From assembly GCA_020073015.1 (NCBI GenBank), contig JAIQFZ010000005.1:1-64000 (forward strand): a stretch of 64,000 bases of DNA, given 5' to 3'. Below are positions 15,619 through 24,001 of this stretch, piece after piece; position 1 is the first letter of the stretch, and every line of letters begins with the position of its first letter. The notes under the pieces were generated by a model. The model was not told the DNA's origin and made no database searches. It saw only the letters and a program-made list of their open reading frames with translations. A program made the translations under genes and the position numbers. The stretch is from Terriglobia bacterium (GTDB taxonomy: Bacteria > Acidobacteriota > Terriglobia > Terriglobales > Acidobacteriaceae).

Positions 15619-16746
15619 ATGAAGATCGAGGTCTTAAGCTGGGTGTTGGCCCTGAGTTTGCTGAGCGGGCACGCAACGGAGGCGAAAACGAACATCAAAA
15701 AGCAACCATTCGGGAAGACGCCGGAGGGCAGTGCGGCCGATCTCTATACCCTCACGAATAACAAGGGCATGCAAGCCGCCATCACGAATTTTGGCGGCAT
15801 TGTGGTCCAGTTGCGTGTGCCGGACCGCAAGGGGAATCTGGCGGACGTGGTACTGGGATACGACGATCTGGACGGGTACATCCACGACAAGGCATATCTG
15901 GGCGCTCTGATCGGGCGCTACGGGAACCGGATTGCACAGGGAAGATTTACCCTGGGTGGGAAGGCATATACACTCGCACGTAACAACGGCGAGAACACCC
16001 TGCACGGCGGGCTCAAGGGGTTCAACCAGGCGCTCTGGAGGGCAAAAGAGCTTCCGAGCAAGAATGGCCCGGCTCTGCAATTGGAGTACTTAAGCAAGGA
16101 CGGGGAGGAAGGGTTTCCCGGCAACTTGTCGGTGAAGGTGATCTATACGCTGACCGATGACAACGAACTCAAGATCGAGTACAGCGCGACGACCGACAAA
16201 GAGACGGTGGTCAATCTAACTAATCATTCCTATTTCAATCTGGCGGGGGCGGGCAACGGGGATATCCTTCAGCACCAGGTGATGCTGCGGGCGGATAAGT
16301 TCACGCCGGTGAGTGAGTCACTGATTCCGACCGGCGAGTTGCGCGGCGTGCAGGGCACTCCGATGGACTTTCGCACACCCACGGCAGTCGGCGCACGAAT
16401 TGAGCAGGACGACCAGCAATTGAAGTACGGCCGCGGTTACGACCACAACTGGGTGCTGGAGAGTGGAGGAAGCAAGACTCCGACGCTAGCGGCCACGGTC
16501 TTTGAACCGGGAACGGGCCGCGTGCTGGAGGTGTGGACGACAGAACCTGGGGTTCAGTTCTATACGGGCAATTTCCTGGACGGAGCGAAGGGCAAGAGCG
16601 GGAAGGTTTACCAGCGACGCTACGCGTTGTGCCTGGAGACACAGCATTTTCCCGACTCGCCGAATCAACCTACTTTCCCGTCCACTGTGCTCAAGCCGGG
16701 ACAGCGTTATCACACCGTGACCATCTACAAATTCTCGGCGCGGTGA
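15619..16746 (+). CDS. galM: Aldose 1-epimerase (galactose mutarotase), exported
   Basis: From the ATG at 15619 the protein is 375 aa with a signal peptide (MKIEVLSWVLALSLLSGHATEA). The catalytic His is in NLTNHSYFNL and the catalytic Glu in CLETQHFPDSPN; FGGIVVQLRVPDRKG is the family N-terminus. It interconverts the alpha and beta anomers of hexoses in the periplasm. The track's start at 15502 would bury the signal peptide behind 39 residues. The next gene downstream is an exported GH1 glycosidase on the same strand, so periplasmic sugar processing is a common theme. Confidence 0.9.
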   Translation: MKIEVLSWVLALSLLSGHATEAKTNIKKQPFGKTPEGSAADLYTLTNNKGMQAAITNFGGIVVQLRVPDRKGNLADVVLGYDDLDGYIHDKAYLGALIGRYGNRIAQGRFTLGGKAYTLARNNGENTLHGGLKGFNQALWRAKELPSKNGPALQLEYLSKDGEEGFPGNLSVKVIYTLTDDNELKIEYSATTDKETVVNLTNHSYFNLAGAGNGDILQHQVMLRADKFTPVSESLIPTGELRGVQGTPMDFRTPTAVGARIEQDDQQLKYGRGYDHNWVLESGGSKTPTLAATVFEPGTGRVLEVWTTEPGVQFYTGNFLDGAKGKSGKVYQRRYALCLETQHFPDSPNQPTFPSTVLKPGQRYHTVTIYKFSAR

Positions 16747-16769
16747 GCGAGTGAGGCATGGGCTGGGCT

Positions 16770-16845
16770 AACAGGCTGCTGAAAAACTCCTGAGGGCGCT
16801 AAAGCTTACCTCAGGCGCTAAAGCGCGAGCAGATTTTGAACAGCT
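16770..16845. repeat. 'AACAGGCTGCTGAAAAACTCC' plus 'GGCGCTAAAGC' repeat
   Basis: Two copies of GGCGCTAAAGC (16795 and 16814) follow an AACAGGCTGCTGAAAAACTCC segment. It belongs to the dispersed CTAAAG/CTGAAG palindrome set. It lies in the gap between galM and the GH1 gene. Confidence 0.55.
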
Positions 16846-17010
16846 AGCGATACGAGTCAACTCGGGCGCTTTCCCCTTTTTCGCAACGAAGTTTAGTTTT
16901 TCGCCGCCTGCCAAAGCCTGTGTGAGTTTAGGCGGCCTTACAGCGGTGCAGTGTCGGGCTTCTACGATTCGCGCAGTCCATAATCCGAAAGAAGGCCAGG
17001 AACTGAAACC

Positions 17011-18462
17011 ATGAGCGCTTTCACACGACGTCAGTTTGCTCAAATCGCGGGTGCCGCGGCGCTCGGCCTGGGTGCAAACCCAGTTGTGAGTGCAACAGAA
17101 ACGGCGGGGAGTTCGTCGGGCAAGTTCCCGGCGTCGTTTGTATGGGGATGCGCCACGGCTTCCTACCAAGTGGAGGGAGCGGCTCAGGAAGATGGGCGAA
17201 AACCGTCGGTCTGGGACACGTTTTCGCATGCGCCGGGGCGGGTCGAAATGGACCACAACGGCGACGTGGCGGTCGATCAATACCATCGCTACAAAGAGGA
17301 TATTGAGCACCTCCAGTGGCTGGGGTGCAAGGCGTACCGGTTTTCCATTTCGTGGCCGCGCGTGTTTCCGGATGGTTCTGGTCAGGCAAACGAAAAGGGC
17401 TTCGCCTACTACGATCGTCTGGTCGATGAGTTGTTGAAGCATGGGATCGAACCCTACGCGACGCTGTTCCACTGGGATCTGCCCCAGGCGTTGGAAGACC
17501 GTTACGGCGGCTGGCAGTCACGCGAGACCGCCAAGCATTTCGCCGACTATGCGGAGGCGGTTGCCCAGCGGCTCTCCGACCGGATCACTCATTTCTTTAC
17601 GATCAACGAGTTTTCCTGCTTTACCGATGAAGGTTACGGTTCGGGGACGAAAGCGCCAGGCAAAGTACTGGGGGATAAGGTCCGCAATCAGGTTCGCCAC
17701 CATGCGGTGCTGGGACATGGAATGGCAGTCGGAGCGCTGCGGGCCGCAGGTCGGCGTCCACTGCAGATCGGACTGGCAGAGAATCCGAGTCTGTGCGTGC
17801 CGGTGATCGAGGCGGGGGCGCATATTGCGGCGGCGCGCACAGCCATGCGAGAAGTGAACGCTCCTTTCCTGACCGCGATTCTGGAAGGGAAGTACACCGA
17901 GCACTACCTTTCCACCGAGGGGAAGAACGCGCCGGAATTCACGGCGGAGGACATGAAGACAATCTCCACGCCTCTCGACCTGGTGGGACTGAACTGCTAT
18001 GGGCCTACTTACGTCCGCGCCGACCACACGCAGGAATTGGGGTTTGCGGTGGTGCCCAATCCTCAGTCCTATCCGCATATGGATTCGCCGTGGCTGGCGA
18101 TTGGGCCGGAGATCCTGTACTGGGCGCCGCGGCACCTGAAAGAGATCTGGGGCGTCGAGAACGCTTTCATCACGGAAAATGGCTGCTCATCGCACGACCG
18201 GCCGGACCCGGATGGGAAGGTCTATGACACGGACCGGATCATGTATCTGCGCAACAATCTGACCCACGCCCAGCGGGCGGTGGTGGAAGGGTGGCCGCTG
18301 CGGGGATATTTCTGCTGGAGCCTGCTCGATAACTTCGAATGGAATGACGGATTCACGAAGCGCTTTGGTTTGTTCTATGTGAATTTTGAAACGCAGAAGC
18401 GAGTGCCGAAGTTGAGCGCGGATTTCTATCGCGACGTCATCGCGCGGAATGTGGTGGTTTGA
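17011..18462 (+). CDS. Tat-exported GH1 beta-glucosidase
   Basis: This is a 483-aa glycoside hydrolase family 1 enzyme with a Tat signal (TRRQFAQIAGAAALGLGA) and cleavage near VVSATE. The catalytic nucleophile is Glu in FITENGC and the acid/base Glu is in FTINEFSCF; the usual TFNEP has become TINEF, so the Pro is lost. ASYQVEGAAQEDGRKPSVWDTFSH is the family N-terminal signature. It probably releases glucose or related sugars from beta-glycosides in the periplasm, and could also act on small glycosides such as those of nucleoside-like compounds. Confidence 0.92.
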   Translation: MSAFTRRQFAQIAGAAALGLGANPVVSATETAGSSSGKFPASFVWGCATASYQVEGAAQEDGRKPSVWDTFSHAPGRVEMDHNGDVAVDQYHRYKEDIEHLQWLGCKAYRFSISWPRVFPDGSGQANEKGFAYYDRLVDELLKHGIEPYATLFHWDLPQALEDRYGGWQSRETAKHFADYAEAVAQRLSDRITHFFTINEFSCFTDEGYGSGTKAPGKVLGDKVRNQVRHHAVLGHGMAVGALRAAGRRPLQIGLAENPSLCVPVIEAGAHIAAARTAMREVNAPFLTAILEGKYTEHYLSTEGKNAPEFTAEDMKTISTPLDLVGLNCYGPTYVRADHTQELGFAVVPNPQSYPHMDSPWLAIGPEILYWAPRHLKEIWGVENAFITENGCSSHDRPDPDGKVYDTDRIMYLRNNLTHAQRAVVEGWPLRGYFCWSLLDNFEWNDGFTKRFGLFYVNFETQKRVPKLSADFYRDVIARNVVV

Positions 18463-18850
18463 GGGTAGCCTCACACTGGGTCGTCCCTCTGAGACTTTGC
18501 TGATTTTCCCACCCTACCCAGCGCTTCAGAGTCTGTTTCATAACTGGGCCGTTCCTCCGGGACTTGGCTGGTCCTTCCCACTTTTCCCAGCGCTGAAAGC
18601 GCTGGGCTAAGTTTGGTCGCCCCTCCGGGGCTGGAGTCTGTTGGTGTTCTCCCACCGATCCAACTACAAAGTGAGTTTTGAAACAGACTCTGAAGAGCGG
18701 CGGTAAGCCGGTATGCCCCCTTCGACTTCGCTCAGGGCAGGCTCTCCCGGACCGGACTCCCCAAGCGCTTTGTCCACTGGGTTGCCCGAAAGTGAGTTCT
18801 CGCGCACACTCACCGAGGCTGGATTCTGGAGCGTCTGGTGCTGTACAAAT
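18463..18850. repeat. Repeat-filled intergenic region with a 17-bp inverted repeat
   Basis: No gene is supported here. CTTCAGAGTCTGTTTCA (18524-18540) and its exact reverse complement (18679-18695) bracket 138 bases. Inside lies an element (CGTTCCTCCGGGACTT...CAGCGCTGAAAGCGCTGGGCTA...CGCCCCTCCGGGGCTG) that aligns with the one at 54745-54832. A CTTCGCTCAGGGCAGGCTC stretch at about 18727 resembles 13910-13930. Confidence 0.65.
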
Positions 18851-18858
18851 CTTGGCCA

Positions 18859-18873
18859 TTCGTATACAAATAG
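18859..18873. promoter_or_regulatory. Candidate GntR-type operator upstream of the Mo-hydroxylase genes
   Basis: TTCGTATACAAATAG contains the GTATAC core with flanking A/T typical of GntR/FadR-family operators. The same GTATACAAAT decamer occurs once more, in the enamidase/nicotinamidase divergent region (28906-28915), at the other end of the same island. Confidence 0.4.
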
Positions 18874-18923
18874 CGAACATCTTACACCTCTCACGGGGAA
18901 GACCTCACTCCGGGGATTCACGT

Positions 18924-19760
18924 TTGTATATCAAGCCCAAAACATTGGATGAAGCAGTTCTTGCGCTGGCTACGGAGCCGGCACAGGTTCTATCGGGCGG
19001 GACGGATTTCTATCCTGCACTCGGCGACCGTCCGGTTCGCGGCTCGGTGGTGGATGTTTCGGGACTTGGTGAGTTGCGTGGAGTTGCGACAGAGGCGGAC
19101 CGGATTCGAATTGGCGGGCTTACGACCTGGAGCGAAATCATCCGCACTCCTCTTCCCCGGTGTTTGGATGCGCTGAAGGCTACGGCGCGCGAGGTGGGGT
19201 CGGTACAGATTCAGAATCGGGGTACGGTGGCGGGTAATTTGTGCAACGCTTCCCCGGCAGCCGATGGCGTGCCTCCGCTCCTGGCGCTGGATGCGGACGT
19301 AGAACTGGTTTCGAAGGCGGGTTCGCGGCGCATGCCTCTGGCTGAATTTATTGTGGGAAACCGGAAGACGCAGCGGCGGGCGGATGAATTGCTGACGGCG
19401 GTGCTGGTGCCGAGGGTGGTAGAGAGCGCGGCGTCGGCGTTTGTGAAGCTGGGAGCGCGCCGATATCTGGTGATTTCGATTTCGATGGTGGCGGCGGCGG
19501 TTCTGGTGGACGACACAGGCCGGGTTGCGGACGCGCGGGTGGCGGTGGGGTCGTGCTCGGCGGCGGCTCGGCGGCTGCGCGAGCTTGAGCGGGAGTTGGT
19601 CGGAGCGGCGGTTCGCGAGGGACTTGGACGACGAGTGAGGCCGGAGCACCTCCAGCCCTTGTCCCCGATTGATGATGTGCGGGCCACGGCTGAATACCGG
19701 ATGGATGCTTCGCTGACGCTGGTACAGCGGGCTCTGAATGCTTGCATAGGAGTTTTTTGA
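18924..19760 (+). CDS. FAD subunit of a molybdenum hydroxylase (nicotinate/xanthine dehydrogenase family)
   Basis: This is the electron-transfer FAD subunit of a xanthine dehydrogenase-family enzyme. The start is uncertain: a TTG at 18924 preceded by GGGGA gives 278 aa, which matches family length. The track's longer ORF is translated from repeat DNA. FAD-binding signatures are AQVLSGGTDFYPAL (N-terminal) and QIQNRGTVAGNLCNASPAADGVPPLLAL. The stop is one base before the ATG of the 2Fe-2S/Mo subunit, so they form one complex. In this context the likely substrate is nicotinate, hydroxylated at C6; a purine or other N-heterocycle is the alternative. Confidence 0.85.
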   Translation: MYIKPKTLDEAVLALATEPAQVLSGGTDFYPALGDRPVRGSVVDVSGLGELRGVATEADRIRIGGLTTWSEIIRTPLPRCLDALKATAREVGSVQIQNRGTVAGNLCNASPAADGVPPLLALDADVELVSKAGSRRMPLAEFIVGNRKTQRRADELLTAVLVPRVVESAASAFVKLGARRYLVISISMVAAAVLVDDTGRVADARVAVGSCSAAARRLRELERELVGAAVREGLGRRVRPEHLQPLSPIDDVRATAEYRMDASLTLVQRALNACIGVF

Positions 19761-19761
19761 G

Positions 19762-22548
19762 ATGGCGACTGCGCGAGAGTTGGATCCACTAGCCGACGCG
19801 CAATCGATCGCGTTCCTGGTGAACGGGCGCAAAGTGGTTGTGACGAGTTCACCGTCGCAGCGGCTGTCGCGCGTCCTGCGCGACGAGCTCGGTTTGACCG
19901 GGACCAAGGTGGGATGCGACGCGGGAGACTGCGGAGCCTGCACCATATTGCTGGATGGGGATCCTGTTTGCGCCTGTCTGATGTCGGCGGGACAGGTTGA
20001 GGGGTGCGAGGTTACGACTGTCGAGGGCTTGGCGCACCGGGAGGCAGGCATTCGGTTGCAGCGGTCCTTTCTGGAACACGGCGCTGCCCAGTGCGGGGCG
20101 TGCACCCCGGGAATGCTGGTGGCGGCAACGGCGCTGATCGAAAAAAATCCGTCGCCCCGTGAAGATGAGGTCATGGACGCGATTGGCGGCGTGCTGTGCC
20201 GGTGCACGGGGTATCGCAAGATTATCGCAGCCATTCTCGATGCAGGAACTTTGTCCCCACAGCAGCTTTCACCTGCGGCCGGTGCTGCGGTGGGGCAACG
20301 GCTGATCCGGTTGGATGGAAAGCGGAAGGCTGAAGGCAGCGAGATCTTTGGCGCTGATGAGACGCCCGCGGGGGCGCTGGCGGTGCGGGTGATTCGCTGT
20401 CCTCACGATCGCGCACGATTTCACTTTGGCGATCTGGCGGCTTTTGTGCGAGAGAATCCAGGCATCGAGGCGGTGTTCACGGCGAAGGATGTGCCGGGCA
20501 AGAATTGTTACGGCGTGATTCCTCGATTTGCGGATCAGCCAGTGTTTGCGGAAACCGAAGCGCGGTTTCGGGGAGAGGCCGTGGCAGCGGTCGTAGGAGA
20601 GGCAGCGGTGATTGAGGCGCTCGATCCCACACGCTTTCCGGTGACGTGGCAAGAACTGCCGGCCCTGCGAGAGATGGATGCGGCGCTCGTTTCAGATGCG
20701 ACGTTGGTACATGCAAACCGCGCCGAGAATGTGCTGGTCCGTGGGCGCGTGGTGCGGGGGGACGTGGAGAAGGCCCTGGCGGCGGCCGACATGGTGGTCG
20801 CGGGCGAGTACGAGACCGGTTTTGTGGAGCACGCCTACATTGAGCCGGAAGCGGGATTCGCGCGGCGGGTGGGCGACCAGATCGAGGTGCAGGCCTGCAC
20901 GCAGTCTCCTTACATGGATCGCGCTGATGTGGCGGCGATCCTGGGGATTGCTCCAGAGAAGGTGCGCATTATTCCTACGGCGGTGGGCGGGGGATTTGGG
21001 TCGAAGCTGGATCTCTCGGTACAGCCGTTCGTGGCGGTGGCGGCTTGGCACCTTCGGAAGCCGGTGCGGATGGTGTATTCGCGGAACGAATCGATGGTGT
21101 CGACCACGAAGCGGCATCCCGCGCGGATGCGGCTGCGCGGCGGGTGCTCGCGCGATGGCAAACTGGTCGGGCTTGATCTGGTGGCTGATTTCAACACGGG
21201 AGCATATTCGTCGTGGGGTCCGACGGTGGCGGCCCGCGTGCCGGTCCATGGTTCCGGACCTTATTATGTGCCGCATTACCGCGCGCTGACCCGGGCCGTG
21301 CACACCAACCTTGTGCCGGCAGGCGCATTCCGTGGATTTGGGGTGCCGCAGACGACGATTGCTCAGGAACAACTCTATGACCAGCTCGCCGATCGTGTGG
21401 GAATGGACCGGCTGGAGTTTCGGATTCTGAATGCGTTGGACAACCACACGCCGACGGTCACCGGGCAGGTACTCGGGGAGGGAGTGGGGATTCGCGCGTG
21501 CTTTGAAGTATTGCGACCAAAATGGAAAGGTGCACGTGAGGCAGCAGCGGATTTCAACTCCAAGGCGAGCGGTCCACTGCGGCGGGGTGTGGGAGTGGCG
21601 GGGATGTGGTATGGCTGCGGCAACACTTCCCTGCCCAATCCGTCGACGGTGCGAATTGGATTGAAGCGCGATGGGCGGATTGCTTTGCATCAGGGTGCGG
21701 TGGACATCGGTCAGGGGTCAAACACGATCGTGACCCAGATTTGCGCGGATGCCCTGGGCGCACCGATGGATCGCTTCGATCTCGTTTCCGGAGACACAGC
21801 GATCACTCCAGATTGTGGAAAGACCTCGGCTTCGCGGCAAACGTTTGTCACGGGTAAGGCCGCCTACATGGCGGGTACGCAGCTGCGGCACGCGATTCTT
21901 GCGCTGGCGGATGCTTGCTCGTGCGCCACCGTTGAGTTTGGAGATGGTGCGGTAGTGCTGCGAGAGGATGGCAGATCTCGCACGATTGCGCTGGGCGAAT
22001 TGCCTCTGGATCAGCATGGGTATGTGATCACGAGCGAGGCGACGTTCGATCCGCCGACCAGTCCGCTGGATGAGAATGGACAAGGTACGCCCTACGCGGT
22101 GTTCGGGTTTGGCGCGCACATGGCGGAGATCGAGATCGACACGGAACTGGGAACGGTGCGCGTGCTGAAAGTGACGGCGGCGCATGACGTGGGGCGCGCG
22201 ATTAATCCGACGCTGATCGAGGGACAGATCGAGGGCGGAGTTGCCCAGGGTCTGGGTATGGCGCTAATGGAAGAGTTCTTTCCCGGGAAGGGTGAGAACC
22301 TGCACGATTACCTGATCCCGTCGGCCGGGGATATTCCTCCGGTGGAATCGATTTTGATTGAAGACCCCTCGCCGATTGGGCCGTTCGGGGCCAAAGGCAT
22401 CGGCGAACAAGCAGTAATTCCCACGGCGCCGGCAATCTTGAATGCGTTGCATGATGCGGTGGGTGTGCGCCTGAAGAAAACCCCGGCGACACCAGATCGT
22501 GTTCGGTCAGCGATCCTTGCAAAGCGGAAGGGAGACGCGCGTGGCTGA
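19762..22548 (+). CDS. Fused [2Fe-2S]/molybdopterin subunit of a nicotinate or xanthine dehydrogenase-type enzyme
   Basis: This 928-aa protein is two subunits in one. Residues 15-165 are the double [2Fe-2S] domain, with cysteines in CDAGDCGACT, PVCAC, CGACTPGM and CRCTGY. The rest is the Mo-binding part, with PTAVGGGFGSKLD, AGAFRGFGVPQTT and VDIGQGSNTIV. The catalytic Glu lies in FGAKGIGEQAV. In Eubacterium barkeri these parts are separate subunits, and in eukaryotic xanthine dehydrogenase a FAD domain lies between them. No CoxI/XdhC maturation gene is seen in the window. It overlaps the next gene by 8 nt. Substrate is inferred from the reductase and enamidase alongside. Confidence 0.88.
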   Translation: MATARELDPLADAQSIAFLVNGRKVVVTSSPSQRLSRVLRDELGLTGTKVGCDAGDCGACTILLDGDPVCACLMSAGQVEGCEVTTVEGLAHREAGIRLQRSFLEHGAAQCGACTPGMLVAATALIEKNPSPREDEVMDAIGGVLCRCTGYRKIIAAILDAGTLSPQQLSPAAGAAVGQRLIRLDGKRKAEGSEIFGADETPAGALAVRVIRCPHDRARFHFGDLAAFVRENPGIEAVFTAKDVPGKNCYGVIPRFADQPVFAETEARFRGEAVAAVVGEAAVIEALDPTRFPVTWQELPALREMDAALVSDATLVHANRAENVLVRGRVVRGDVEKALAAADMVVAGEYETGFVEHAYIEPEAGFARRVGDQIEVQACTQSPYMDRADVAAILGIAPEKVRIIPTAVGGGFGSKLDLSVQPFVAVAAWHLRKPVRMVYSRNESMVSTTKRHPARMRLRGGCSRDGKLVGLDLVADFNTGAYSSWGPTVAARVPVHGSGPYYVPHYRALTRAVHTNLVPAGAFRGFGVPQTTIAQEQLYDQLADRVGMDRLEFRILNALDNHTPTVTGQVLGEGVGIRACFEVLRPKWKGAREAAADFNSKASGPLRRGVGVAGMWYGCGNTSLPNPSTVRIGLKRDGRIALHQGAVDIGQGSNTIVTQICADALGAPMDRFDLVSGDTAITPDCGKTSASRQTFVTGKAAYMAGTQLRHAILALADACSCATVEFGDGAVVLREDGRSRTIALGELPLDQHGYVITSEATFDPPTSPLDENGQGTPYAVFGFGAHMAEIEIDTELGTVRVLKVTAAHDVGRAINPTLIEGQIEGGVAQGLGMALMEEFFPGKGENLHDYLIPSAGDIPPVESILIEDPSPIGPFGAKGIGEQAVIPTAPAILNALHDAVGVRLKKTPATPDRVRSAILAKRKGDARG

Positions 22549-24001
22549 TGACGCGATCCGCTGCGATGCCTGTCCGGTGCTCTGTTACATCAAGCCGGGA
22601 CGAACGGGGTCGTGCGACCGCTATGCGAACGCGGACGGCCAACTGGTGCGGGTGGATCCGCACGTCGTGCTGGATCGGGCGGTCTCGCGCGGGGAATCGG
22701 TCGTGCCCTTTCTCCAGAAAACCAGCGAATGGGACGGCTCGCTGGTGAGCGGCGAAGGGACGTTTGTGACCGCGATTGGAGCGGGTACGACGTATCCGGA
22801 TTACAAGCCGGCGCCCTTCATTATTTCGTCGCAAGTCGAAGGCGTGGACATGGTCACAGTGGTGACCGAGGGAATTTTCAGTTATTGCGGGGTGAAGCTG
22901 AAGATCGACACCGATCGGCACCTGGGAGCGGAATGCAGTACGGTGCGCGCGCAGGGCGAGGCGGTGGGGCACGTCACGACCAATGAATATGGATCGCAGA
23001 TGCTGTCCCTGGGAGGGGTGCGGCATCTGACGGGCGGAAGCCGGCATGAAGGCACAGCCACGTGCGACACGTTGCTGAATCTCTGCAATGGCAAGGCCGT
23101 GGAGTTGGAGATCGAGAACGGCGCTAAGGTCGTGGTGCAGGCAAACCAGGCTCCGATTGTGGACGGGGTGCGGGAAGAGCGGATGCGGGTGGGATGCGGG
23201 TCGGCGACGATCGGCATGTTTGCCAAACAATGGTTTGGGAAGGTGGATGAGGTGGTCGTGGTGGATGACCACATCACGGGTGTGTTGTCGGAACACCAGG
23301 CGGGTAAACTGCTGGGCGTGCCCGAGACCGGCATCAGGATGAAAGGGCGCCGGTCTACGCCGGGAAGATATTTTCGAGTTGCGGAGCCGGGCACGTCTTG
23401 GGGTGGAACAAATATCGACGATCCGCTCTCCATTCTTGCGCCGTTTGATCCGGAAGTCGCCCGGCCGGGGCTGCGGTTGCTGATGGTGAGCACTACGGGG
23501 GAGCACTCGGCATATTTTGAACTGGATGAGAAGTTGCGCCCGGTCGAGAAGGAACTGCCGGATGCGCTGAGAGAATCGGTGGCGCGCATTCGGGAGAACT
23601 GCGAGCCGGCGCTTTGTACGGTTCTGTTCATGGCGGGTGCGGGTGGATCGCTGCGCGCGGGGGTGACGGAGAATCCGGTGAAGCTGACACACTCGGTGGG
23701 TGACGCGCTCACTCGTGTGACCTGCGGCGGCGCGCCGGTTTATGTTTGGCCGGGAGGCGGGATCACGATCATGGTTGATGTGAGCCGCATGCCGGAAAAC
23801 GCTTTCGGCTATGTGCCTACGCCGGCGCTGGTGGCGCCCATCGAGTTCACGCTCAAGCTTGCGGACTACGCGACGCTCGGGGGATATATGGATCATGTGC
23901 GGCCGCTGAGTTCGATCAATCGGGATGACGAGGGACGGAAGCGCGTGACGGCCCATGGGGACAATCCGTGGCCGCTTGCTTCTGGAAAGAACGAGAAATG
24001 A
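22541..24001 (+). CDS. hnr: 6-Hydroxynicotinate reductase homologue
   Basis: I recognise this as the family named for E. barkeri 6-hydroxynicotinate reductase, which reduces 6-hydroxynicotinate to 1,4,5,6-tetrahydro-6-oxonicotinate. That enzyme is known to carry Fe-S clusters and a covalent flavin. The N-terminus holds a cysteine set (C8, C11, C15, C25 in RCDACPVLCYIKPG...GSCDRY) fit for an Fe-S cluster. Conserved blocks include AIGAGTTYPDYKPAPFI, VTEGIFSYCGVK, MRVGCGSATIGMFAKQW and GGITIMVDVSRMP. The start is a GTG at 22541 after AAGGGAG, overlapping the Mo subunit by 8 nt; 486 aa. The family is also found in aerobes, where its substrate is less certain. Confidence 0.8.
   Translation: MADDAIRCDACPVLCYIKPGRTGSCDRYANADGQLVRVDPHVVLDRAVSRGESVVPFLQKTSEWDGSLVSGEGTFVTAIGAGTTYPDYKPAPFIISSQVEGVDMVTVVTEGIFSYCGVKLKIDTDRHLGAECSTVRAQGEAVGHVTTNEYGSQMLSLGGVRHLTGGSRHEGTATCDTLLNLCNGKAVELEIENGAKVVVQANQAPIVDGVREERMRVGCGSATIGMFAKQWFGKVDEVVVVDDHITGVLSEHQAGKLLGVPETGIRMKGRRSTPGRYFRVAEPGTSWGGTNIDDPLSILAPFDPEVARPGLRLLMVSTTGEHSAYFELDEKLRPVEKELPDALRESVARIRENCEPALCTVLFMAGAGGSLRAGVTENPVKLTHSVGDALTRVTCGGAPVYVWPGGGITIMVDVSRMPENAFGYVPTPALVAPIEFTLKLADYATLGGYMDHVRPLSSINRDDEGRKRVTAHGDNPWPLASGKNEK

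Noticed and set aside
18678-18923. N-terminal extension of the FAD subunit in the ORF track
   Set aside because: It is translated from the inverted repeat and dispersed-repeat DNA; family length supports the start near 18924.
22202-23956. 584-aa minus-strand ORF
   Set aside because: It is antisense to the Mo subunit and reductase genes and is rich in Arg/His/Pro, as expected for a shadow frame in GC-rich DNA.
22541-24001. Barbiturase/cyanuric acid hydrolase (AtzD family) and an oxidative uracil pathway
   Set aside because: The pairing of a Mo-hydroxylase with pyrimidine genes suggested it, but the protein has an N-terminal Fe-S cysteine set and blocks of the 6-hydroxynicotinate reductase family. 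The enamidase and nicotinamidase-like genes nearby support the nicotinate reading.
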